DNA from: Emticicia sp040253585
Lineage (GTDB): Bacteria > Bacteroidota > Bacteroidia > Cytophagales > Spirosomataceae
Assembly: GCF_040253585.1 (NCBI RefSeq)
Contig: NZ_JBELAU010000014.1
Span: forward strand, 1-64,000
Direction: 5' to 3'
DNA: 64,000 bases
In this document: positions 34,253 to 42,600 of the stretch, piece after piece
Layout: each line of letters starts with the position of its first letter
Position numbering within the stretch: position 1 is the first letter of the stretch
Notes under the pieces: generated by a model
What the model was told of the DNA's origin: nothing
The model's input: the letters and a program-made list of their open reading frames with translations, nothing else
Databases searched by the model: none
Made by a program: the position numbers and the translations under genes

Positions 34253-34758
34253 TTAGTTGTTAAAATATTTGTTAATGAGGAAATTCGCAGCACTTGAGTC
34301 TAAATACATCCTTGAACCGCTCAAAATCTTTGCTTTTAAATTTTCTTGATAATGTTTAACTAAAGATGTTTTTGCAGTTAATGACACAAAACCATCATAC
34401 CCAACATCAAAGGAATATTTACAAGCAAAAGCAAATAAGTTTCCAGCGACACCTAAATATAATTTATTTTTGCCACGATTGAAACTTGCACTTTCAATTA
34501 AGTTCATATAGATGTGGTCTTTACCATCTGAAAGGCTAATCAAACCTTGAATAATAGCTTCATTTCCACGAGTTACTAATTTAAAAGTTTGACGGTCTTT
34601 AGCATTAATTTCAGCTTTCCAATCAAAAGCCCAATCTTTGGTAATTATTTCATTTAGTGAAACTGGCCTGGCATAATATCAGTTAAGAAACGCTCGCCTG
34701 TAAAAGCATTTTCAATTGAATTAGTTAGCTTATCTATTTTCTCATTTATTGTTTGCAT
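34253..34758 (-). pseudogene. GNAT-like acetyltransferase fold protein, frameshifted
   Basis: Reading from the ATG at 34758 gives MQTINEKIDKLTNSIENAFT and GERFLTD, then a stop near 34655. Reading one frame over from about 34679 continues smoothly as YYARPVSLNEIITKDWAFDW and on to the stop at 34253. A single base missing near 34680 would join the two parts into about 168 residues. The C-terminal half (YLGVAGNLFAFACKYSFDVG, HYQENLKAK) recalls a GNAT acetyl-CoA-binding helix and closing strand. Either the gene is broken or the base is a sequencing error; no slippery site is evident. A TAAATTTG box lies seven bases upstream. Confidence 0.65.
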
Positions 34759-34765
34759 GATATTA

Positions 34766-34773
34766 CAAATTTA
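34766..34773 (-). promoter_or_regulatory. -7 box TAAATTTG for the GNAT-like gene
   Basis: On the minus strand TAAATTTG matches TAnnTTTG and ends seven bases before the ATG at 34758, implying a very short or no leader. A CAAA (minus-strand TTTG) lies at 34798-34801, at a slightly long spacing of 24. Confidence 0.45.
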
Positions 34774-34825
34774 ATGTTTTTTGAATAATTTTAATGACAA
34801 ACAATCAATTTTTAACTTCCAATAA

Positions 34826-35143
34826 ATGAATCTACTTTTCGTATGTAGCAGAAATCAGTGGCGAAGCCCAACGGCTGAGGAAATATTCAAAAATAGTCAA
34901 GAACATCAAGTGAAATCGGCTGGAACTGAGCCTTCAGCACGCATAAAAATTACCGAAAAGTTAATCAACTGGGCTGATATAATCTTTGTAATGGAAAAGA
35001 AACACAAAGAACGAATCAGTCAAAGATTTGCTACGGTGGTCGATGAAAAAGAATTAATTGTCTTAGATATTCCCGACGAGTATCAATTTATGGATGAAGA
35101 ATTAGTAGATTTAATCAAACTTTCGATTTCGCCTTATTTATAA
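34826..35143 (+). CDS. Small low-molecular-weight protein tyrosine phosphatase-like protein
   Basis: 105 residues, shorter than the usual ~150 of the family. The N-terminal signature C-x5-R-S is present (CSRNQWRS, Cys7 to Arg13), as is the SAGTEPS segment and a DIPD motif (Asp81/Asp84) that would supply the general acid. Members of this short subgroup are annotated as protein tyrosine phosphatases. It is cytosolic, starts 67 bp from the divergent GNAT-like gene, and ends 46 bp before the sugar-isomerase gene. Substrate unknown. Confidence 0.8.
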   Translation: MNLLFVCSRNQWRSPTAEEIFKNSQEHQVKSAGTEPSARIKITEKLINWADIIFVMEKKHKERISQRFATVVDEKELIVLDIPDEYQFMDEELVDLIKLSISPYL

Positions 35144-35189
35144 AATCATTACTTTTAAAATTCAATCTATCAAAACCTACGATAAACTT

Positions 35190-36092
35190 ATGGAAAGAAG
35201 AGAATTTCTTCAAAAAGGTGCATTGGCACTGGCAGGTACAGCCGCTTTTTCGAGCGATTTATTTGCTGCAAAAAAAGAAAAACACGTAGTGGGTGTGCAG
35301 CTCTACTCTATTAGAGAAGACATGAAAAAAGACCCACTTAGCAGCCTAAAGAAAATAGCCGAAATGGGTTATACACACGTAGAACACGCCAACTATATCG
35401 ACCGCAAGTTTTATGGATATTCGGCCAAAGAATTCCGCAAAATTTTAGATGATTTAGGCCTAAAAATGCCAAGTGGGCATACCGTTATGGGTAAAAAACA
35501 CTGGGACGAAACCACAAAAGATTTTACTGATTCTTGGAAACAAACAGTAGAAGATGCAGCCATTTGTGGACAAAAATATGTCATTAGCCCATCACTCGAT
35601 ATTAGTATGCGTAAAGATTTAGAGCAATTGAAGTATTTTATGGATGTCTTCAATAAATCGGGCGAGCTTTGTAAAAAATCAGGTATGAAATTTGGCTATC
35701 ATAATCATGATTTTGAATTTAGCCTAAAACTCAGCAGTATCAAGGTTTATGATATAATTATGCAAAATACTGACCCAAGTTTGGTTGCTCAACAGCTTGA
35801 TATCGGTAATATGTACGGTGGCGGCGGACGTGCTGCCGATTTATTGAAACAATACCCTGGCAGATTTGAATTGATGCACGTAAAAGACGAAATCAAGAGT
35901 GCAACTGAGCATATTGGTTGGGAAAGTGCAATTCTCGGCACGGGCGTTATCGGAGTAAAAGATATTATTGATATGGGAAAAAAATCGGGCGGAACAACAC
36001 AGTTTATCATCGAACAAGAATCATATCAAGGTAAAGCACCGCTTGATTGCATGAAGGAAGATTTGGCTATCATGAAAAAATGGGGTTACTGA
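35190..36092 (+). CDS. Sugar phosphate isomerase/epimerase-like TIM barrel protein
   Basis: 300 residues. The N-terminus MERREFLQKGALALAGTAAF looks like an export signal but has only one of the twin arginines in place (R-R-E-F-L), so Tat export is plausible. The xylose-isomerase-like barrel follows with the metal ligands: Glu in THVEHANY, histidines in FGYHNHDFEF, Asp in QQLDIGNMYGGG, HVKDE and a final Glu in FIIEQESYQ. Many such Bacteroidota proteins act on sugars or inositols in the periplasm, but the substrate is not known. A terminator follows (36239-36270). Confidence 0.87.
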   Translation: MERREFLQKGALALAGTAAFSSDLFAAKKEKHVVGVQLYSIREDMKKDPLSSLKKIAEMGYTHVEHANYIDRKFYGYSAKEFRKILDDLGLKMPSGHTVMGKKHWDETTKDFTDSWKQTVEDAAICGQKYVISPSLDISMRKDLEQLKYFMDVFNKSGELCKKSGMKFGYHNHDFEFSLKLSSIKVYDIIMQNTDPSLVAQQLDIGNMYGGGGRAADLLKQYPGRFELMHVKDEIKSATEHIGWESAILGTGVIGVKDIIDMGKKSGGTTQFIIEQESYQGKAPLDCMKEDLAIMKKWGY

Positions 36093-36189
36093 AATAATGG
36101 TTAATTTTTAATGATGAATTGTTAAAACATTACCCCAATTTTTTGGTTTTGAAATCAGAACCTTGGTATAATTTAGTGTTTCTTATCGG

Positions 36190-36202
36190 ACCGCCGAGCG
36201 GT
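36190..36202. repeat. Short palindrome ACCGC-CGA-GCGGT
   Basis: ACCGCCGAGCGGT is a 5-bp inverted repeat in a GC-rich patch in the gap between the isomerase and the aldo/keto reductase genes. It may be a REP-like element remnant. Confidence 0.35.
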
Positions 36203-36238
36203 ATTTCAGTGGTTAAACAATTTTCATAAAATATCACG

Positions 36239-36270
36239 AAAAGAGGAGGCTAAAATCTCCTCTTTTTCTA
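36239..36270 (+). terminator. Rho-independent terminator after the TIM-barrel gene
   Basis: Arms AAAAGAGGAG (36239-36248) and CTCCTCTTTT (36257-36266) with an 8-nt loop, then T-rich sequence. Confidence 0.85.
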
Positions 36271-36295
36271 TAAAATTACACCCAAAGAAACAACA

Positions 36296-37249
36296 ATGAA
36301 ATATCTAAATTTTAAAAATGGCGATAAAATGCCAGCACTGGGCTTAGGAACTTGGAAATCGGCCAAAGGAGAAGTGTATAAAGCCATGCGAGAGTCAATA
36401 AAAATTGGCTACCGACATTTCGACTGTGCTTTTATTTATGGCAATGAAGCAGAAATAGGCCAAGCCATTGCCGATGCTATCAAAAATGGAGAAGTGACCA
36501 GAGAAGAACTTTGGATAACTTCAAAACTTTGGAATAATCGCCACCGAAAAGAAGATATTCAAGGAGCAATCGAAATTACGCTTCGTGATTTACAATTGGA
36601 GTACCTCGACCTTTATCTTATTCACTGGCCAGTTGTACACCAATATGATATTGCATATCCCCAAAGTGGTGAACAGTTAGTGAGCCTCAATGAAGTATCA
36701 CTCACTGAAACTTGGCAAGGAATGATTGAATTACAAACCAAAGGGTTGACAAAACATATTGGGGTTTCTAATTTCAGTATCAAAAAAATCAAGCAAATTA
36801 CGGAAGATAGTGGCGTTTGTCCCGAAGTTTTACAACTCGAATTACAACCTTTTCTTCAACAAAAAGCAATTTTAAACTTTGCCAACGAAAATAATATTAT
36901 TCTGACTGGCTTTTGTCCACTTGGTTCTGCTGATAGACCCGCAAGCAGAATTTCAGTTGGTGAACCAAAACTTTTCGAGAATCAGACAATTCTAACTATT
37001 GCATCAGAAATCGGTTGTTCACCAGCACAAGTAATGCTTGCTTGGGCAATTTGTAGAGGTACTTCTGTAATTCCAAAATCGGTTAATCCGCAACGATTGA
37101 CACAGAATTTGGCCGCAGCAGATATCGACCTTACAGCCACTCAACTGGAAGCTATGAGTGCTTTAGACCAGCATTATAGATATATTAAAGGAGATTTTTG
37201 GTGTTTAGAAGGCAGTGATTATACCATTGCAAATCTTTGGGACGAGTAA
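36296..37249 (+). CDS. Aldo/keto reductase
   Basis: 317 residues, cytosolic, of the AKR superfamily (NADPH-dependent aldehyde/ketone reduction). The catalytic tetrad is visible: Asp43 and Tyr48 (HFDCAFIYGNE), Lys77 (ITSKLW) and His110 (YLIHWP). Other AKR hallmarks are GLGTWKS, IGVSNFS and the phosphate-binding region SVIPKSVNPQR. Substrate unknown. It stands alone with a terminator on each side. Confidence 0.94.
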   Translation: MKYLNFKNGDKMPALGLGTWKSAKGEVYKAMRESIKIGYRHFDCAFIYGNEAEIGQAIADAIKNGEVTREELWITSKLWNNRHRKEDIQGAIEITLRDLQLEYLDLYLIHWPVVHQYDIAYPQSGEQLVSLNEVSLTETWQGMIELQTKGLTKHIGVSNFSIKKIKQITEDSGVCPEVLQLELQPFLQQKAILNFANENNIILTGFCPLGSADRPASRISVGEPKLFENQTILTIASEIGCSPAQVMLAWAICRGTSVIPKSVNPQRLTQNLAAADIDLTATQLEAMSALDQHYRYIKGDFWCLEGSDYTIANLWDE

Positions 37250-37255
37250 AACTAC

Positions 37256-37293
37256 AAAGCCGTTGTTCAAAAAATAGAGCAACGGCTTTTATT
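37256..37293. terminator. Bidirectional terminator between aldo/keto reductase and DUF4835 genes
   Basis: Arms AAAGCCGTTGTT (37256-37267) and AGCAACGGCTTT (37278-37289) form a hairpin with one mismatch, followed by TTATTTTA; it serves two convergent genes. Confidence 0.82.
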
Positions 37294-37321
37294 TTATAGC
37301 ACTTATTTTAAAATTTCAAAA

Positions 37322-38224
37322 CTACTTCACCAACTTTCTATAAAGCTCGGTCTTTGAAGGGTCAACGGCTGATAATACGGCGAATGCTTTCTGTTTTTCG
37401 TCTTTGGTAGCTTCCGAAAAAACATTGACCATTTCTTGATTTTTGGCATTCATAAAACTCGTCAACAATACCGAATTAGTCTTTAGTTTTTGCATCTCTC
37501 TTATCGAATTCAATAAATCTAAAACTTGTTTACGACCGCCAACTGGGTCAATCGTGAAATTATCAAGTGCGATGCGGTGATACGAATAAAGTCCTTCACG
37601 GAAAGGCAACAACTGCTGATTTTGTAAATTTTCTACCAACCAATAACGATTGCGTTGGTCGCCTGACTGTTCCCAACCGCCTTGGCCAGCACTTGAAGCT
37701 AAGTTTGCAATATTATAAGCACGCTGTAAATATGGGTTTCCGCCCAATTTACTAAACGAGTCATAATCAACCGTGAGAGCAATCAACGAATAAAAACCCA
37801 AAATCGACGTAAGATTATTGGTGAAAGTGAGTTCGTTGAAGTTCATCTGACGGTCTTCGGGGGTAAACGAAATATTAAAATTTCTATCTACATAACTCAA
37901 CACAATACTTTCGTAGGTTGCATTATAAACAGGACGAATCACCTGGAATTGAGCATTTCCTTGATAGACATTCTGCTGTGGAGATTTCGTAAACGTAATA
38001 ATCAAATTGCATTTGATGCGTTCTTCTTGGCTATAAATATCATTTGTCCAGCGTTTTCCATTCATAAAATCGCTGATGGCAGCTTTCATATCAACAAAAA
38101 CTTGTTTTTCGGCGGCTTGCTGCGACTGTAACTGGTCAGAAACAATCGTTACGTTACAGTTAAGTTCTTGGGCATAAGTGCCTAATGAGCAGCTTATTAG
38201 AACACATAATATAAGTTTTTTCAT
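37322..38224 (-). CDS. DUF4835 family secreted protein (possible PorD, type IX secretion)
   Basis: 300 residues with a signal peptide (to about residue 18, GTYAQ). It opens ELNCNVTIVSDQLQ and contains FMNGKRWTNDIY, LIITFTKSPQQ and NYLTSILGFYSLI-like segments typical of DUF4835, a Bacteroidota-specific family normally encoded next to coaBC, as here (32 bp away). Some databases name this family PorD of the type IX secretion system; I cannot confirm that from sequence. It is probably periplasmic. Confidence 0.85.
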   Translation of the reverse strand: MKKLILCVLISCSLGTYAQELNCNVTIVSDQLQSQQAAEKQVFVDMKAAISDFMNGKRWTNDIYSQEERIKCNLIITFTKSPQQNVYQGNAQFQVIRPVYNATYESIVLSYVDRNFNISFTPEDRQMNFNELTFTNNLTSILGFYSLIALTVDYDSFSKLGGNPYLQRAYNIANLASSAGQGGWEQSGDQRNRYWLVENLQNQQLLPFREGLYSYHRIALDNFTIDPVGGRKQVLDLLNSIREMQKLKTNSVLLTSFMNAKNQEMVNVFSEATKDEKQKAFAVLSAVDPSKTELYRKLVK

Positions 38225-38256
38225 TGGTTTTATGGATAATTTTACTGAAAAGGCTT

Positions 38257-39453
38257 CTAAAATTTCCTTTTTACAGTTTCCAAAATATCTTGTGCAACTT
38301 CTTTTTTTGTTTTTAAATCAAAATCAAAAATATTACCTTCTCGGTCAATGATTTTGATTTTGTTTGTATCATAACGAAAACCCGCTCCATTATCTTGTAA
38401 TGAATTCAAAACCACGAAGTCAAAATTTTTGCGTTCGAGTTTTCCTTTGGCATTTTCAAACTCATTATCGGTTTCGAGAGCAAAACCTACAATTATCTGA
38501 CCAGTTTTTTTCTGCTGCCCCAGCGTTGCAGCAATATCAGTCGTTTTGGTGAGTTCAATATTAAAAGTATCCTCTTTTTTCTTAATTTTCTTATCGGCAA
38601 CGTGCAGTGGTGTATAATCAGCAACGGCGGCTGATAGCACCACAATATCGCTTTCAGTAAAATATTTGGCGGTTGCCTCAAACATTTGTTGTGCCGATTG
38701 TACTTTTTCAACTTTCACACCTTTGGGCGATGTAATCGAAACTGGGCCACTTACGAGTATAACTTCTGCTCCTGCCATCTCGAAAGCTTCGGCAATTGCG
38801 AAACCCATTTTGCCCGAAGAATGATTACTAATAAACCGCACAGGGTCGATTGGCTCTTGGGTTGGGCCTGCCGTTATCAATACTTTTTTTCCTTGAAAAA
38901 CAGGTATTTTTGAAAAATGACGAGTCAATTCATGCACAATTTGTTCAGGTTCAGCCAAACGTCCCTCACCAATCAAACCACTTGCTAACTCACCAAATTC
39001 GGCATTAATGATTTGATTTCCATAAGAAGTCAGTTTACGTATATTTTCAATAGTACTTGGGTGTTTATACATATCCAAGTCCATTGCGGGAGCAAAAAAC
39101 ACCGAACATTTAGCTGATAAATAGGTGGCTATCAATAAATTATCACAAATACCATTCGCACATTTTGCGAGTGTATTGGCCGATGCTGGAGCAATAATCA
39201 TCAAATCTGCCCAAAGCCCCAGCTCTACATGGTTATTCCATTCCCCCGAATCTCCTTTTACGAAATTGGATAAAACTGGGTTCTTTGAAAGAGTAGAAAG
39301 CGTCAATGGCGTAATAAAATCTTTGGCAGATTCGGTCATAATGACTTTCACTTCTACCCCTTCTTTGACCAATAATCTGACTAATAAAGCCGATTTGTAG
39401 GCGGCAATACTTCCCGAAACACCTAATAATATTTTTTTATTCTTTAAGCTCAA
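38257..39453 (-). CDS. coaBC: Bifunctional phosphopantothenoylcysteine decarboxylase/ligase
   Basis: 398 residues. The N-terminal CoaC flavin domain has ILLGVSGSIAAYKS, the segment HVELGLWADLMIIAPASA and the FAPAMDLDMY variant of the PXMNxxMW motif. The C-terminal CoaB ligase domain has VLITAGPTQEPIDPVRFISN, the NHSSGKMG segment and LSAAVADYTP. The enzyme makes 4'-phosphopantetheine, two steps on the way to coenzyme A. The start is a TTG at 39453; no ATG is available before the beta-alpha-beta opening, so TTG is likely real and may lower translation. DUF4835 follows. Confidence 0.94.
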   Translation of the reverse strand: MSLKNKKILLGVSGSIAAYKSALLVRLLVKEGVEVKVIMTESAKDFITPLTLSTLSKNPVLSNFVKGDSGEWNNHVELGLWADLMIIAPASANTLAKCANGICDNLLIATYLSAKCSVFFAPAMDLDMYKHPSTIENIRKLTSYGNQIINAEFGELASGLIGEGRLAEPEQIVHELTRHFSKIPVFQGKKVLITAGPTQEPIDPVRFISNHSSGKMGFAIAEAFEMAGAEVILVSGPVSITSPKGVKVEKVQSAQQMFEATAKYFTESDIVVLSAAVADYTPLHVADKKIKKKEDTFNIELTKTTDIAATLGQQKKTGQIIVGFALETDNEFENAKGKLERKNFDFVVLNSLQDNGAGFRYDTNKIKIIDREGNIFDFDLKTKKEVAQDILETVKRKF

Positions 39454-39490
39454 TTGTATGTCGTTTGAATGGTTATTTATTGGATTTTAT

Positions 39491-39559
39491 TTTATCCGTG
39501 CCATGCACAGCATGACACGATGAGCTATTCCATGGCACGCTGTGCGTGTCATGGATAAA
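39491..39559. repeat. Double hairpin element, CCATG/CACGC-TGT-GCGTG family
   Basis: Two palindromes lie side by side: CGTGCCATGCACAGCATGAC... at 39497-39519 and CATGGCACGCTGTGCGTGTC... at 39530-39554. Each is a hairpin with an ACA or TGT loop, and together they form an imperfect 29-bp inverted repeat (outer ends TTTATCC and GGATAAA). It lies between the divergent coaBC and tamB starts. A third copy is near 25151. Confidence 0.65.
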
Positions 39560-39654
39560 TATGCTGGCACGATTTTTTAGTATTTAACTATAATTCACAA
39601 AATTGTAACAATTCGGAATAAAAATCAAAACCTTCATGCTAAGTATTAATTTAA

Positions 39655-39688
39655 TTCGTTAAAAGTACGCAGTTTTTGGTTAAATTTG
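39655..39688 (+). promoter_or_regulatory. Promoter block before tamB (TTCGTT ... TAAATTTG)
   Basis: TAAATTTG (39681-39688) fits TAnnTTTG and ends four bases before the ATG at 39693. A TTCGTT element lies 20 bp upstream at 39655-39660, with ACG-CAG between. The same words occur upstream of bamD (48478-48512) in the same order: ATTCGTTA, then ACG-AG, TTTTT, TAnnTTTG and the ATG. Confidence 0.55.
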
Positions 39689-39692
39689 TTTG

Positions 39693-42600
39693 ATGAAACG
39701 ACTTCTCCACATAATAATATGGGTTTTAGTTGGAATTTCTTTGTTAATAGGCGGTATTGTTATGTACATTCAATCGCCTACTGGACAAGATTTTCTGACA
39801 AAAGAGATAGTTTCGTACCTACGAAAAAAACTTCATACAAAAGTTGAAATTCAAAAAGTTAGATTTGATTTTCCTGACTGGATTTCGCTCGAAAATGTTT
39901 ATATCGAAGACCTATCAAAGGATACTTTAATATCAGGCAAACGCCTATATCTTGACATTGATATGCTGGCTTTGCTACAAAACCGAGCTGATATTAATCA
40001 AATCGAACTTCAAGGCATTCGTCTGAAGGTAAATCGTACACTTCCCGATACTACTTTCAACTTTAATTTTATTCTCAAAGCATTTGATTCGGGAGCCGTC
40101 GAACCAAAAACACCCTCAAAACCATTTGATGTGGGCATGAAAGCCGTGAAACTACAAAATGTGCATATCACCTACAAAGATGCAGTTTTGGGAACGGATG
40201 CCGATGCAAATTTTGCCTTTTTGGAAACAAAATTCGATAAATTTAATCTCAATCAATCGCAATATTACCTCTCATCTATTAACGGAAATCAAGGTTCGGT
40301 TATTCTCAATTTATACAAACCTTTAGAAAAAACTGCAAATATTGGCACTCCACCAACATCAGATTCGGATACGCTTGATGTAAATTTCAAAAAGCTCAAT
40401 CTAAACAATATCAGTTGGTTGTTTGAAAATAGTGAAGACGGTATGAGAAGTGGTGGAAAAATCGACACATTGCAGGCCGAAGGTGATAAAATTCACTTAG
40501 AAAACCAAGAAATCAAACTACCGAAAGTGTCGCTTAGTAATGCAACTGCATTTGTAGAATTTGCTAAGACCGCTCAAAAACCTACCCCGACGGTTAGACA
40601 AGATACTACTGAAAGCAAAAGTTGGACTTTGAATTTGGGTGAAATTGAGGTTAAGAATACTAATCTTCGCTACGAAGCCCCCGAAGCGTCGGTCGCCCCC
40701 GCCCCCAATGGGGGTGCTAAAAGTCTTACTAAAGGATTTAACCCAAATAGTATTTCAATAGAAAAATTAGGCTTCAAGCTCAATAAATTTGTTTTTGCTC
40801 AAAACCAAATTTCAGGAATCTTGCAAAATACTGCTTTCCAAGAAAAAAGTGGTTTGAATGTTCAGAATATCAGTTCAGCGTTTAGCTACACCAATAAAGC
40901 TCTGATTTTAAAGAAATTAATTATCAAAACTCCGAATACCTTATTGCAAGATGAACTGGCAATGCAATATAATTCGGTCGATGATTTCAGTAAAAACTTA
41001 GGCAATGTTGGAGTAAAACTCAATCTCAAAAAGAGCCAATTGGCAGTAAAAGATTTATTAATTTTAGTACCATCGTTGGCCGAAAATCCAACTTTCAAAG
41101 GAAAAACCAACGAAATAATAAAGGTAGATGGAGAGGTAAGTGGCCGAGTAAATAATCTCGTGGTATCGAAATTGACCGTTGATGGATTCGGAGAAACACA
41201 TTTGCAGGTCAAAGGCAAAATCGTTGGCTTGCCCAATACCGATAAAATGGCACTTGATATGGAACTCGGTGCGTTGAGCATGACCAAAGCCGATATGTTG
41301 CGAATGGCAGGTGATAGTGCGATTCCGAAAAGTATTGAGTTGCCTCAATTTGTGAATCTTGAAGGCAAAATAAAAGGTAGTTTACAAAATTTATTACTTG
41401 ATGCTTCACTTGATTCTGATTTAGGTGGTGCGGCTTTTAAAGGTGCACTAAAAAATATAACTGCCGAACGAAATCAGATTTATGACGGCAGAATCACCTT
41501 ACAAGAATTTGATTTAGGGAGACTCACCAAACAGCCCGAAAATGTAGGCAAACTCACACTCGATGCCACAATAAAAGGCACAGGTTTCGACCCAAAAACA
41601 ATGAATACTACCGTTGATGGAATTGCCAAAAAAGCAATAGTGAAAGGTTATGAATACAATAATTTGGCAATAAAAGGAACAATAAAAGACCAAATAGCAG
41701 ATTTTAATGCGTCGGTCAATGATGAAAATGCTAAAGTAGTCATTAGTACAAAAGTTAATTTGGCTGATGAATATCCAGCCATCGAAGCAAAAGTAAATAT
41801 CGGTGAGCTTGACCTTAATAAACTCAAACTTTATGCTGGAAATTTGAGTCTGAAAGGTGATATTGAGATGAATATGGTTTCGACAAACCCCGAAAACCCA
41901 CTTGGTAAAATCTTGATAAACAACGCTATTTTAAGTAAAGATGGGAAAGCAATTCCACTCGATAGCATTGATTTGGATATTCGTAATATCAACAACAGAC
42001 GAGACATTAGCCTGAAATCACCATTTTTGAATGCCCAAATTGATGGAAAATTTATCTACACGCAATTGAGCGATATTTTGCTGACCGAGGTCAATAAATA
42101 CTTTGCTTTACCCGATATTGCTTATCAGCCTATCACAACGCCTTATGATTTGAGCATTAACGCAAAACTAAACAATCATCCGATTATCAAAAGTTTTGTT
42201 ACGGGAATCACCAAATTAGATACTATCAGCTTCAACGCTCAAATCAATAATCAACGAGATACGACGCTGCAAGCCAATATGTTTATTCCGCAAATTGAGT
42301 ACGATACTTCGAGCATCAACAATGCCCGATTTAAGATATTCGGAGCAAATAATCGTGCCGAATACGAAGGAAATGTATCTCAAATTCTATTCAGCAATTA
42401 CCGTTTTCGTCGTCTTTTTGTAGGCGGTGAAGTCGAAAATAATGTTTTAGACTTAAACCTTCTTGCCAAGGATTCGCTCAATGCAACTCGCTACGGTTTG
42501 GCAGCAAATCTTCGTTCGATTGATAAAAAACTAAGGCTAAACCTCGCCAAAAAAGGCACCTTAATTGACTACCGAGCATGGGAAGCCGATTCGACTGGTT

